From the NCBI RefSeq assembly GCF_000227115.2, contig NC_016484.1:186001-250000 (forward strand): a DNA stretch of 64,000 bases, read 5' to 3'. The DNA comes from Naumovozyma dairenensis CBS 421 (taxonomy: Eukaryota > Ascomycota > Saccharomycetes > Saccharomycetales > Saccharomycetaceae). Both the position numbers and the translations under genes were made by a program. The notes under the pieces were generated by a model. It saw nothing but the letters and a program-made list of their open reading frames with translations, searched no databases and was not told the origin of the DNA. Below are positions 50,781-59,500 of this stretch, one piece after another. How positions within the stretch are numbered: position 1 is the first letter of the stretch; each line of letters begins with the position of its first letter.

Positions 50781-52079
50781 ATGACAGCAATTATAAAAGC
50801 AATAGCATCAGAGTTCGTGATTATTGATTCACAACAAATCCCCGCTACTATACTATACTCTGCAGATACAGGTAACATTGTTAAGATTTTCAAATATGTG
50901 GTCATAGAATCAGTTAGAGATCCTAGACTGGAACAGCACTCAGTCGATGAATATGAGATAGTAACTCCACGTATAATCATGCCTGGTTTAGTTGATTCGC
51001 ACGTCCACTTGAATGAACCAGGTAGAACTGAATGGGAGGGTTTTGCGACAGGAACACAAGCAGCTATTAGTGGTGGAGTTACTACCGTGATTGATATGCC
51101 ATTAAATGCAGTTCCTCCAACGACAACTCTTCATAATCTCAATAAAAAATTACAAGCAGCAGATGGCCAGTTATGGTGTGACGTTGGATTTTGGGGAGGA
51201 TTAGTACCTGACAATTTAGAGGATTTGCTTCCCTTGGTTAAAGCAGGTGTCCGAGGGTTCAAGGGTTTCCTGATTCATTCTGGTGTAGACGAGTTTCTTT
51301 CTATTGATGAAGAATATATTAATAAAGCTATGGATATTTTAGCTAATGAGAAAACTATGCTAATGTTCCATGCAGAAATGGAAGATCCAAAAGAAGAAGT
51401 GGTAAACCCCCCTAAATCAGATTCGAATGATAAGGATATTTACTCTGGAGAATCAGGAAAAAACGAGATGGCTCCTAAGAATTACCAAAATTTTCTTAAC
51501 TCACGTCCAGATAGTTTTGAAACAGACGCTATCAAATTACTAATTCGATGTATGGAAGAAGGTAAGAAAAAAATAAACGGGATTATCCCACCTGTGCATG
51601 TTGTTCATTTGGCATCCAATGAAGCCTTACCTTTGATTATGGAAGCTCATAAGAGTAAACTACCTTTAACTGCAGAAACATGTTTTCATTATTTGTGCCT
51701 TGCAGCAGAAAATATACCTGACTCTGCTACGCACTTTAAATGTTGTCCTCCAATTAGAAACGAAGCAAACAGAATTGCATTATGGACAGCTTTAAAGAGA
51801 GGTGTTATCACGTCCGTTGTAAGCGATCATTCGCCTTGTACTCCAGAATTGAAAGGTTTCGAGGAAGGCGACTTCCTACGTGCATGGGGCGGAATTGCTT
51901 CAGTTGGATTAGGACTACCGTTATTGTATACAAATGGAGCCTCCATACTTGAAATTACGAAATGGTGCTGCGAAAATACTTCTAAGCAGGTAGGCTTCCA
52001 GGATTTTAAGGGAAAAATTGCCGTTGGATATGATGCTGACTTAGTTGTTTTCAATCCTCATAAAGAACAGTTAAGTTAA
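50781..52079 (+). CDS. DAL1: DAL1, allantoinase, with the C-terminal end broken by frameshifts
   Basis: Allantoinase opens the allantoin ring to give allantoate, the first step after DAL4 uptake. The amidohydrolase core is intact: DSHVHLNEPGRTEWEG gives metal ligands His74 and His76, GFKGFLIHSG the bridging Lys161, MLMFHAEME and VHVVHLAS the further His, and SVVSDHSPC the Asp. The frame stops at 52077-52079 after GYDADLVVFNPHKEQLS, about 60 residues earlier than expected. The missing tail can be read downstream in other frames, ending LSPMGKTLLEQRTK at 52248. Thus 432 residues are read, against 460 in S. cerevisiae. The catalytic residues remain, but the C-terminal part of the barrel and beta-sandwich would be lost. 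Confidence 0.93.
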   Translation: MTAIIKAIASEFVIIDSQQIPATILYSADTGNIVKIFKYVVIESVRDPRLEQHSVDEYEIVTPRIIMPGLVDSHVHLNEPGRTEWEGFATGTQAAISGGVTTVIDMPLNAVPPTTTLHNLNKKLQAADGQLWCDVGFWGGLVPDNLEDLLPLVKAGVRGFKGFLIHSGVDEFLSIDEEYINKAMDILANEKTMLMFHAEMEDPKEEVVNPPKSDSNDKDIYSGESGKNEMAPKNYQNFLNSRPDSFETDAIKLLIRCMEEGKKKINGIIPPVHVVHLASNEALPLIMEAHKSKLPLTAETCFHYLCLAAENIPDSATHFKCCPPIRNEANRIALWTALKRGVITSVVSDHSPCTPELKGFEEGDFLRAWGGIASVGLGLPLLYTNGASILEITKWCCENTSKQVGFQDFKGKIAVGYDADLVVFNPHKEQLS

Positions 52080-52248
52080 AAAAGAGAGTTTATATTTCAA
52101 AGAACAAACGGACAGCTTACGAAGGGTTACTAGTAAAGGGAACGGTTAGAAAAGACGATACTCCGTAGGAAACACTGTATTCACATCTGACGAAGGGCCA
52201 ATTTTGTCTCCAATGGGCAAAACTTTGCTGGAACAAAGAACCAAATGA
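52080..52248 (+). pseudogene. Frame-shifted remnant of the DAL1 C terminus
   Basis: Pieces in successive frames match an allantoinase tail: ESLYFK, then KRTAYEGLLVKGTVRK, then TILR, and finally NTVFTSDEGPILSPMGKTLL ending with EQRTK and a stop at 52246-52248. At least three single-base changes separate them from the main frame. Confidence 0.8.
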
Positions 52249-52345
52249 TAGTCTACTCACTTTAAATAGCTAGTTGTTATTAATAGTAGGAATTATTGTT
52301 CACGGATAGAAATAATTTATACGCATTATAATTAACATTCAGTAA

Positions 52346-53089
52346 CTAAAGTTTACGATACTCTATCAAACTTATTAACGTGTTTATACCAAGAATAATG
52401 GTGTCAATAAATTCAATGTTATCCTGTTTAAAAGTTGCGGTCAAGTCATTTGTTAAAGAGGAAAATGCAGCACAACCTAGAATGATAATTTTCGATTTTA
52501 ATCTCTCAATATTTTCTGATTTGATGATATTTATAATGCCTTGATAGTTACACTTACTATGTAAATCAAGTACTTGCAACTCGGTTGATATTGTTCCTCG
52601 CCATAACTGTTGCTTTTTAATACTTTCGGTTATAAAGTTCTCTTCCACGGACTTATTTAAAATGTCAACCCATTCCTTGTTTGAGGTAATGATAGAGAAG
52701 TTCTTATTTTCCAACAGAGTACAGTACTGAATACTTGAATTTAATAACCCAATAATTGGAACATCATATTCAGCTTTGCTTGCAAAATTTATCAGTTCAT
52801 GAACCAAAGGATGGTCGGAGAAACATGCTACCAGAATACCATGAAATTTTTGATAATAATATTTGGACTCGGGTTCAATTAAATACGGTAAACATTCCTT
52901 TGTACTTTGAAGGCTGGTTTCAATGCCATCTATTTGCGACGGGGAAGAAGGTGGACCTGTGAAATACTCAACTTGGAATGACAAAACTCTAGCTTTTATT
53001 AGATATACATTCTCTATATTCTTTCGAATTTCGTCGGTCATTGAGACAGAACTATTTGGGTTTATAACCAAAACCTTTGATAGTTCCAT
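52346..53089 (-). CDS. DCG1: DCG1, Asp/Glu/hydantoin racemase-family protein of the DAL cluster
   Basis: The protein has 247 residues (244 in S. cerevisiae). It belongs to the hydantoin/aspartate racemase superfamily, with the start VLVINPNSSVSMTDEI and the two active-site cysteine regions GILVACFSDHPLVHEL and IILGCAAFSSL. An allantoin racemase role has long been guessed from its place in the cluster and family, but is not proven for yeast. The frame is intact. It is co-oriented with DAL7 and DAL3, as YIR030C-YIR032C are. It was placed by sequence and by its neighbours. Confidence 0.93.
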   Translation of the reverse strand: MELSKVLVINPNSSVSMTDEIRKNIENVYLIKARVLSFQVEYFTGPPSSPSQIDGIETSLQSTKECLPYLIEPESKYYYQKFHGILVACFSDHPLVHELINFASKAEYDVPIIGLLNSSIQYCTLLENKNFSIITSNKEWVDILNKSVEENFITESIKKQQLWRGTISTELQVLDLHSKCNYQGIINIIKSENIERLKSKIIILGCAAFSSLTNDLTATFKQDNIEFIDTIILGINTLISLIEYRKL

Positions 53090-53501
53090 TACTGTTTGCT
53101 TGGTGGTTTAAATGGTCAGTTTATTGAAGAATTTAAGCTGTTAGGAGTATTTTTTTATGTGTAAAACTTTTTGTATAACCAACTGACGTGCACATCAGAA
53201 AGTTTGATTCAAGAGGATATAAGAAGTTCCAATCTTGGAATTCTGGTTTGATCATAGATTTGAAACATATTTACATTGTTTGATCTCTTATCCTTGTGGT
53301 GCAAATCTGGCAAGATCTTATTTAAGATAAGGCCCTTTCTGATAAGAAGATATCTTTATCAAGATGAGATTTTTATTTATTTGAGAAAAGTGTGGCGTTT
53401 TTAACGCGTCACAATATATAGTTTATAAAATATTAAACGCGAAAATATACATATTGAGTCAACTTAAGACTGAACAACCAGAGATATTGAGCTCTTTATA
53501 C
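53090..53501. promoter_or_regulatory. DCG1 promoter with four GATAA sites
   Basis: GATAA on either strand occurs at 53288-53292, 53326-53330, 53341-53345 and 53356-53360, all within 75 bp and about 200-270 bp upstream of DCG1. This is a dense UAS-NTR group. The interval also holds the DAL7 3' end. Confidence 0.7.
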
Positions 53502-55166
53502 TCATTGCAATTTGCTTAGATCAACTGGCGACTGAGTTGGGGTGATAATTTCATCGTATAACAAAGTGGTCAGGAAATCACTAAATATTTCGCCTGTTAT
53601 TTCGGGTAAAAAGTACTTAGCTGCTAAAGAGAATTTATTTGCAACCCCCACTGGACTTGATGCGGATAGTTTTTCAACTTCTTCAGCCAATATGGTACTA
53701 GTTAAATCAGAAGTGATAGGTTTCCCTGTGTCCTTTAAAATCACATTATGTTTAACCCATTGATACAATTGACAACGTGAGACCTCTGCGGTGGCCGCAT
53801 CTTCCATTAAATGGTTGATAGGAACACACCCTGAACCTCTTAACCAAGCTTCCATATATTGTAATCCGATATCTAGATTATCTCTAATACCCTTTGTAGT
53901 GACTTCAGCACCTTTAATGTCGGTATTCAACAAATCTTTAGCAACAATAGTAACTTCTGGAATACGATAAATTTGGTTTGCTGTACCCATATTACTAAAC
54001 ACTTCATTACATATTGGTGCTAACGCAGGGTGAGCAACCCAAGAACCATCATGACCGTTGGTCATTTCCCTCCATTTATCATTATGAACCTTTTCCATAG
54101 CTTTAGCATTCGCAATTGGATCATCTTTAATTGGAATTTGGGCTGCCATCCCACCCATTGCATGAACCCCTCTACGATGACATGTATTGATTAATCTCTT
54201 AACGTAAGCATCCATAAATGGTGATGTCATTGTAACTTGATCTCTATTCGGTAAGACATGTTCTGATTTATTTCTTAGTTTTTTGATAGTTGAAAAAATA
54301 TAATCCCAACGTCCACAATTCAACCCACTTGAATGTTGTCTAATTTGATAAATGATTTCTTCCATTTGGAAAGCAGCTGGTAAAGTTTCGATCAACACAG
54401 TAGCTCTTATAGTACCACGTTTCATACCGATATAATCTTGAGCAACACAAAAAATATCATTCCATAATTTAACTTCTAAGTGATGTTCCATCTTGGGTAA
54501 ATAAAAATAAGGGCCTCTACCAATTTCAATTAACTCCTTAGCATTATGATAAAAAAATAATCCGAAATCAAAAATCGATGCACTAATTGGTTCATCATCC
54601 ACGTAAAGATGTTTTTCAACCATATGCCAACCACGTGGTCTAACTATTATCGTTGGTAATTTGGAAATATGATCTTTCAATTTGTATTGTTTTCTTGGAG
54701 TAATAAAATCGATTTGATTTCTGATAGCATCGTATAGATTAACTTGACCATAAATCATGTTTTCCCAAGTTGGCGAAGAAGAATCTTCGAAATCAACCAT
54801 GTAAGTGTTGACTTCTGAATTCAATGCATTAACTAACATGTTTCTTAATGGAGGACCTGTAATTTCAGAAGACCTATTAATCAATCCTGGTGCTGGAATG
54901 GCACCTTGCCAAGTTGGATCGTCCCTAATTTTTTGCGTCTCTGGTAAAAAATCAAATTGATATTCATTTGAATTTAGTTCTGATTGAATTAGCTCTCTAT
55001 TTTTCAATAATTCAATACGTTTAGAATTGAAGGTTCGGTGTAATAGAACGATAAATTCAAGAGCGTCTTTAGTTAAAATATCTGCAATTGTCGTTTTAGA
55101 AGAAAATTGGGGTGTGGAATCAATCTCAGCGTATAGTTTGACGTTTTCTAAGTTGACTTTAACCAT
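53502..55166 (-). CDS. DAL7: DAL7, malate synthase, with SKL followed by one extra residue
   Basis: Malate synthase condenses glyoxylate with acetyl-CoA and so removes the glyoxylate made by allantoin breakdown. From the ATG at 55166 the protein has 554 residues, the family length, beginning [16 protein letters not shown]. An in-frame ATG 75 bp upstream (55241) would add 25 unmatched residues. Core blocks are [68 protein letters not shown] with catalytic Arg and Glu, and [19 protein letters not shown] with the catalytic Asp. The C terminus reads PVDLSKLQ. The S. cerevisiae paralogs Dal7 and Mls1 end in the peroxisomal signal SKL; here a CAA codon precedes TGA. The close match to MLS1 means either name could apply. 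Cluster position favours DAL7. Confidence 0.93.
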   Translation of the reverse strand: MVKVNLENVKLYAEIDSTPQFSSKTTIADILTKDALEFIVLLHRTFNSKRIELLKNRELIQSELNSNEYQFDFLPETQKIRDDPTWQGAIPAPGLINRSSEITGPPLRNMLVNALNSEVNTYMVDFEDSSSPTWENMIYGQVNLYDAIRNQIDFITPRKQYKLKDHISKLPTIIVRPRGWHMVEKHLYVDDEPISASIFDFGLFFYHNAKELIEIGRGPYFYLPKMEHHLEVKLWNDIFCVAQDYIGMKRGTIRATVLIETLPAAFQMEEIIYQIRQHSSGLNCGRWDYIFSTIKKLRNKSEHVLPNRDQVTMTSPFMDAYVKRLINTCHRRGVHAMGGMAAQIPIKDDPIANAKAMEKVHNDKWREMTNGHDGSWVAHPALAPICNEVFSNMGTANQIYRIPEVTIVAKDLLNTDIKGAEVTTKGIRDNLDIGLQYMEAWLRGSGCVPINHLMEDAATAEVSRCQLYQWVKHNVILKDTGKPITSDLTSTILAEEVEKLSASSPVGVANKFSLAAKYFLPEITGEIFSDFLTTLLYDEIITPTQSPVDLSKLQ

Positions 55167-55802
55167 CTTTTCTTGTTGTTGTTTATTACGGATAGTTTTA
55201 TAGTTATCCTTAGAAAGAACGATTAGCACATGAGGTTCCAAAGGTAAACCACCAAAATCTCCGTATCGTCCCCTTCAATTTATATTCTTTGAGTCTGCTT
55301 CCGCCAAAGGTATTGTNNNNNNNNNNNNNNNNNNNNTTCCGCCAAAGGTATTGTAATTCTGGAATGTGTGCAAGGGTTGTATTCATCCATACAGATACAT
55401 GGCCTATGCATAGTTCCAGATAAGTAATTGCTCATAGTTTCTGTATTCGGTATACGCACAAAAGAATAGATGAATAAGCGCACTGAAAACATGTAAAAGA
55501 TTTAGCATATTCTACTGCTTTAATAAAGATGATCAATTAATTGCTTATCGATAATCTTTATTGTAATCCATTTGTCAGAGAAAAAAATTGTTTCATGTAA
55601 TAGTTTTTTATCTTTCTTATCTTTCCTGATATGTCAAAAAAAGTTTGATAAGGCGCCATGAACAATTACTACGGAAATTTCTGTAGCGACACAATGGTTG
55701 AACAGTCGAAGGTTCAACGAAAAGAAAGAATAGGATGATGATATCTTATTTCTAAGTATGTGCTTTATTCGATGAAATGTTCATTCCAGTATGTAATTTT
55801 TT
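55167..55802. promoter_or_regulatory. DAL7 promoter with GATAA sites and a probable false gap
   Basis: A palindromic TTATCGATAA lies at 55545-55554, with TTATC at 55608-55612 and 55617-55621 and GATAA at 55647-55651. A 20-N run at 55317-55336 is flanked on both sides by ttccgccaaaggtattgt, so the two contigs overlap and no sequence need be missing. No further gene. Confidence 0.7.
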
Positions 55803-56399
55803 CTATATATTTATTATAATTTCATTAGGTACATAACTAACTTCAATACAATCTAGTTCTGGTTTTTGAGGATCTAAAGTTTCATAAATTAAGACACCGA
55901 AATCTACGTATTCTTGAGTACCTACTGCAATCATAGGTGCATGCCAAACGCCTCTTCCGTATGTTACAGCTTGGTTCCCCTTACACTTAAAGGCTTTTAA
56001 TGTGTTTAATAATGGTGATCCTTCAGATGTGTGCCTATTTGGTAAAGCTACTACTATCAAATATGTAACTTTCTCTGAGGATTGTCCGATTGGTATAAAG
56101 GTTTGAGAACTTTCTGGATGTTTTTCTAATACAATAATGGAATGCCCTATAGTTTTTTTTGGTGGGAATTGGGTTTTCAAATGTGGTTGTACGAAACATC
56201 TGAAAAGGTTCCAATTCGGTACTTTATTTTCTGAAGTTGTTTCGATTTGACTTACTTGACCTAATTTTATTGCCGTTCCTTGATTTGCATTAATGTAGTT
56301 TGAACCTAATTTTGTTACTTCCTCACCTGGTGAAATAATCGAACCGTAAGGTTTGAACCCTTCTATTGTTAATGGGATAGCATTCACTCTATACAACAT
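55803..56399 (-). CDS. DAL3: DAL3, ureidoglycolate lyase
   Basis: The protein has 198 residues (195 in S. cerevisiae). It is a cupin-fold ureidoglycolate lyase that releases urea and glyoxylate, the last allantoin-specific step. Family landmarks are GFKPYGSIISPG near the N terminus, IGHSIIVLEKHPESSQTFIP, and the metal-site region VTYGRGVWHAPMIAVG with the conserved WHAP. Its glyoxylate product feeds the neighbouring malate synthase. The frame is intact, and orientation with DAL7 and DCG1 is as in S. cerevisiae. Confidence 0.94.
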   Translation of the reverse strand: MLYRVNAIPLTIEGFKPYGSIISPGEEVTKLGSNYINANQGTAIKLGQVSQIETTSENKVPNWNLFRCFVQPHLKTQFPPKKTIGHSIIVLEKHPESSQTFIPIGQSSEKVTYLIVVALPNRHTSEGSPLLNTLKAFKCKGNQAVTYGRGVWHAPMIAVGTQEYVDFGVLIYETLDPQKPELDCIEVSYVPNEIIINI

Positions 56400-56851
56400 T
56401 ATTTTTCCTCAAGTTTTTAACTTAGTGGTATTCGTAGAATTTAAATATTCAAAACACACATAGAATATCTCTTTTAGGTGGAGTATAATTTTTTGTTGTT
56501 TATATAAAGTGGCAGGATTCAATTACAAAGGGAATTATATAGGCGTTTGATATCTAATAAGTATATTTCGAAGAAGAACGAATCATTGATAAGGGAGAAA
56601 TATCGCGGATAAAGATAACAGATTAGATTATTGTGCAAATCTGGAAATATAAAGAACAAATCGAAAACAAAAAAGAGAGAAAGTTTCTTTAGCATACTAT
56701 ATTGAATTATATTTAGATATATCTTTTTATAACATTATATATGTAAATTCCATTCAGCAGCAGTAATATAGGCATTCTCTATTTTAGTTACCTTTCAGTA
56801 AAATATTTACAAGGGGCTTGCGGGGTTCCTTTATAATTTTATAGGATCCTT
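56400..56851. promoter_or_regulatory. DAL3 promoter with three GATAA sites
   Basis: GATAA occurs at 56588-56592, 56608-56612 and 56614-56618, within 31 bp and about 190-220 bp before DAL3. The HSP10 3' end is at the other side. Nothing else recognised. Confidence 0.7.
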
Positions 56852-57172
56852 TTATGCGTCATTAATCTTTGCTAAGATTTCAGAATCTCTAAATAAAACG
56901 ACTTCTTCATCATCTTTCAATTTTATAGCGGAACCACCGAATTGTGGGATCAAAACTTGATCACCAACTTTCACTTGTGGTAATACTTTGTTACCATTGG
57001 CATCAGTAAAGCCAGGACCGACAGCTAAGACTTGAGCTTGATTCAATTTAGCGACGTTCTTCTCTGGTAACAGGATACCAGATGCTGTCTTGGCTTCAGC
57101 TTTGATTCTTTGAACCAAGACACGGTCCATTAAGGGGACAATAGATTTTGCGGATTTCAACAGAGTAGACAT
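56852..57172 (-). CDS. HSP10: HSP10, mitochondrial co-chaperonin
   Basis: The protein has 106 residues, exactly the family size. Hsp10 caps the Hsp60 chaperonin in the mitochondrial matrix and is essential in yeast. Visible landmarks are VPLMDRVLVQRIKAEAK, the mobile loop KTASGILLPEK, VLAVGPGF, VKVGDQVLIPQFGG and the C-terminal FRDSEILAKI. The amphipathic, positively charged N terminus serves as uncleaved mitochondrial targeting. It is divergent from MCO10, as YOR020C is from YOR020W-A. Confidence 0.97.
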   Translation of the reverse strand: MSTLLKSAKSIVPLMDRVLVQRIKAEAKTASGILLPEKNVAKLNQAQVLAVGPGFTDANGNKVLPQVKVGDQVLIPQFGGSAIKLKDDEEVVLFRDSEILAKINDA

Positions 57173-57603
57173 ATTTAGAAGCTTTTCGACGTATAGTTAG
57201 TTATAATTCATTAATGGTGACTCTACACTTTGGAAGAAACTAAATTAGTTAGAGTTTCATTCAGTAGTCATACCTTCTTTTTATCAATCATTTATCTCTT
57301 AAATACCTTTGTAAGTTTCCACGATTTTCGACGAGATTCTCCCACCGGGTAACGGAAGATGAAGAAACAAACAAGATTATTTGACTACAAACAAAAAATC
57401 GATTAATTAATTGATTGATTGATTGAATGGTAATTTTCCCTCTCTATCAGCAAAGAGAGCCATATTTAGTTTTCAATTGGTTTCTGTATTATAATTCCAA
57501 TTAAACCAGTAATCCTATAATTCATTGCCGTGTTTACCAACCGCTATACACAAGAGTTAAAAGCAGATTCTCCGCCGCCCCTTAAAAATAGAGACAACAC
57601 AAC
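57173..57603. other. Divergent HSP10/MCO10 promoter region
   Basis: About 430 bp shared by two mitochondrial protein genes. A GATTGATT-type repeat lies near 57408-57425. No perfect heat-shock element was seen; a TTC-GA-CGA-GA-TTC match near 57325 is imperfect. Confidence 0.5.
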
Positions 57604-57777
57604 ATGCAATACACAATATTTGGGAGAATTGTAAAACCACACACTTTAGCCATAGCAACGATTGCGGCAACAGCAGGAGTTGGATACTATCTTGCTTCAA
57701 AACCGCCAAAAGAAAACCAAATGGTAACGTCCAACACATCTCGACCAATTAAACAAGCAAGCTCTACGAAGACTAAA
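57604..57777 (+). CDS. MCO10: MCO10-like small ATP-synthase-associated mitochondrial protein, 3' end lost in a gap
   Basis: Fifty-eight codons are visible before a 20-N run: a start of MQYTIFGRIVKPHTLAIATI, a single hydrophobic segment through GVGYYLAS, and a hydrophilic tail. This matches the architecture of the ATP synthase subunit k family (Atp19/Mco10), in which a short matrix-facing start precedes one membrane helix. Divergence from HSP10 matches the position of YOR020W-A (MCO10). Immediately after the gap the sequence is retrotransposon integrase. Either the gene is interrupted by an insertion, or the gap hides both its last codons and the element's left part. Confidence 0.75.
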
Positions 57778-57797
57778 NNNNNNNNNNNNNNNNNNNN

Positions 57798-58414
57798 GTT
57801 TTACCAACCCCATACTTGACCACTCGCAGAATAATGAAGAGCAGCAAACCCCTAGTACCTCACAATCCAACTTAGACTATCACTTGCAAGCACTACAAAA
57901 TATTATGGTTTCAATACAAACAAATATGGCTGATGCTCAAGACCGCCAATCTATTCACTTTAATGAACACCATCGTGTTACAAACTTCAAGGTTGGCGAC
58001 TCAGTACTGGTTCATAAGGATGCCTACAACAATAAACCTTTTACCAAATTCCACCACTTGTGGTATGGTCCCTTCAAGATTATTGAAACATTGGGTGACC
58101 AAACCTACAGACTAAACTCTCAGCTTGGTAATCGTCGTACCAACACCTTCCACGTTCGAAGACTCAAGTTGTATAACCACCGTCAAGATAATGCCTATAA
58201 TGTTCCACATACTGACTATAAAAATAAATTACATCTCATCGAACGTGTTGTTCGTATATTCCGTAATAGTACGTGTGAAGTCCAATGGTCAAATGCCGAA
58301 ACATGGGATACTAGCATCATTCCACTCCACATCATTTTCAACTCTGAATACCGTCACCTACTCGATCCATATTATAATCCATCCACACAAGAAATTACCG
58401 TCACATCCTCTTAA
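57798..58414 (+). CDS. Ty3/gypsy integrase C-terminal part, 5' end lost in a gap
   Basis: The frame is open from the gap to a stop at 58412-58414. After the end of the integrase core region (MVSIQTNMADAQDRQSIHFN), the GPY/F module is clear: FKVGDSVLVHKDAYNNKPF followed by HHLWYGPFKIIETLGDQTY and NTFHVRRLKLY. Further on, HLIERVVRIFRNSTCEVQW resembles a chromodomain-like tail. No frame breaks occur, so this copy is much younger than the relic at 26093. Upstream polyprotein domains are absent from the assembled sequence. It is a yeast retrotransposon, followed by its polypurine tract and 3' LTR. Confidence 0.85.
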
Positions 58415-58432
58415 GCTGGGGACCAGCTTTTA

Positions 58433-58447
58433 GAAAACGGGGGAAAA
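58433..58447 (+). other. Polypurine tract
   Basis: GAAAACGGGGGAAAA directly abuts the TGT start of the LTR, the normal plus-strand primer site of an LTR retrotransposon. Confidence 0.85.
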
Positions 58448-59500
58448 TGTAAGATATCCGATTAGGATTACGAACTGTTGGCGTCATGCCAAAGTTTCAC
58501 AAAGAAGTATGTTTATTTATTATTATTTGAGTAATTACTGTCATGATGTTATGAGTCGTTTTAGAAAAGCAAGTCAAGAATTATTATTATGAAGTTCACC
58601 AGGTTCGAAGTAATGACCCGAACTATGTTATGCACCATACATGTTTGTTAGCTGTATAACGTTTATTTGAATTATAATTGAATATCGTTTGTTGATTAAG
58701 TCTAATGCCATGCAAGTGTTATCTTATTATTATTTAAGATTGTTTTTGATTGCAGCCACGTCTACGGTTTCGGCCGGCCATGCGTACAAGAGTTATGTAT
58801 TGGGTCGGTTAAGTTGTATGGTTTTGCTGAGTGTTTACTCAGGCGTTCTGGATTAGTCTCTCCTAATCAAACCTACAAGTATTTAGAGTGTCCTGCGGAG
58901 CACCTAGTCGAAAGGACTTTGAGAGCGGTGTTCATGATTACGAATATTGTTTTATGCATGCATGACTTCAACGAGATACTATATGAACTTCTAGAATTTA
59001 TTTGACTTACTAAGTTATTACTTTATTAACATTATCCTAAGCCACAATTGTGTGAACAACTAGTTGTGTGCCTGTGGGAAGAAAGATACTACTAACCTTT
59101 AATTTATTTTATTTTACTTTATTTTATTTCTATTTTTACCAATCCAGTGAATTACCGTGGAACAGAGAAGTTTAAAGTTTATTGAGGTCTGACATGAAAC
59201 AAATCTAAAACGACACGTATTATCCAAATTACCTATTACAGCTTTGTTAGAGAAAAGTAATGGCTAGTAAGAAAGGTTATTGATAAGAGAAAAAGTATTT
59301 TGGAAAGATTATAAAAGGACTAGAAAGTTGAACTAGAATTAGAGGTATTTTAGTTCAGTTATTTATATCTCTTTATTAGTTATTATTTATACTATATATA
59401 AAGAGAGCAACCCGAATCATCTATTCGCTAGAATCCTAAATTCTACTCTCTGCCTTTAAGAAGTTTAGATTTTGATCTATTATCGAACCCATATTTTACA
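58448..59500 (+). mobile_element. Ty3/gypsy-type 3' LTR, complete 1053-bp copy
   Basis: It starts TGTAAGATATCC and ends CCATATTTTACA. It is fully sequenced and serves as reference for copies A and B at 27302 and 28569. A TATA-like element (ACTATATATAAAG) lies near 59391-59403, about 100 bp before the 3' end. It follows the integrase and polypurine tract in the expected order. The length is about three times that of the S. cerevisiae Ty3 sigma LTR. Confidence 0.9.

Noticed and set aside
55167..55241. Upstream ATG of DAL7 at 55241
   Set aside because: The 25 extra residues match nothing in malate synthases, whereas the start at 55166 gives the conserved MVK N terminus and the family length.
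57310..57345. Heat-shock element upstream of HSP10
   Set aside because: The match has a CGA in place of the central GAA, so it is too weak to call.
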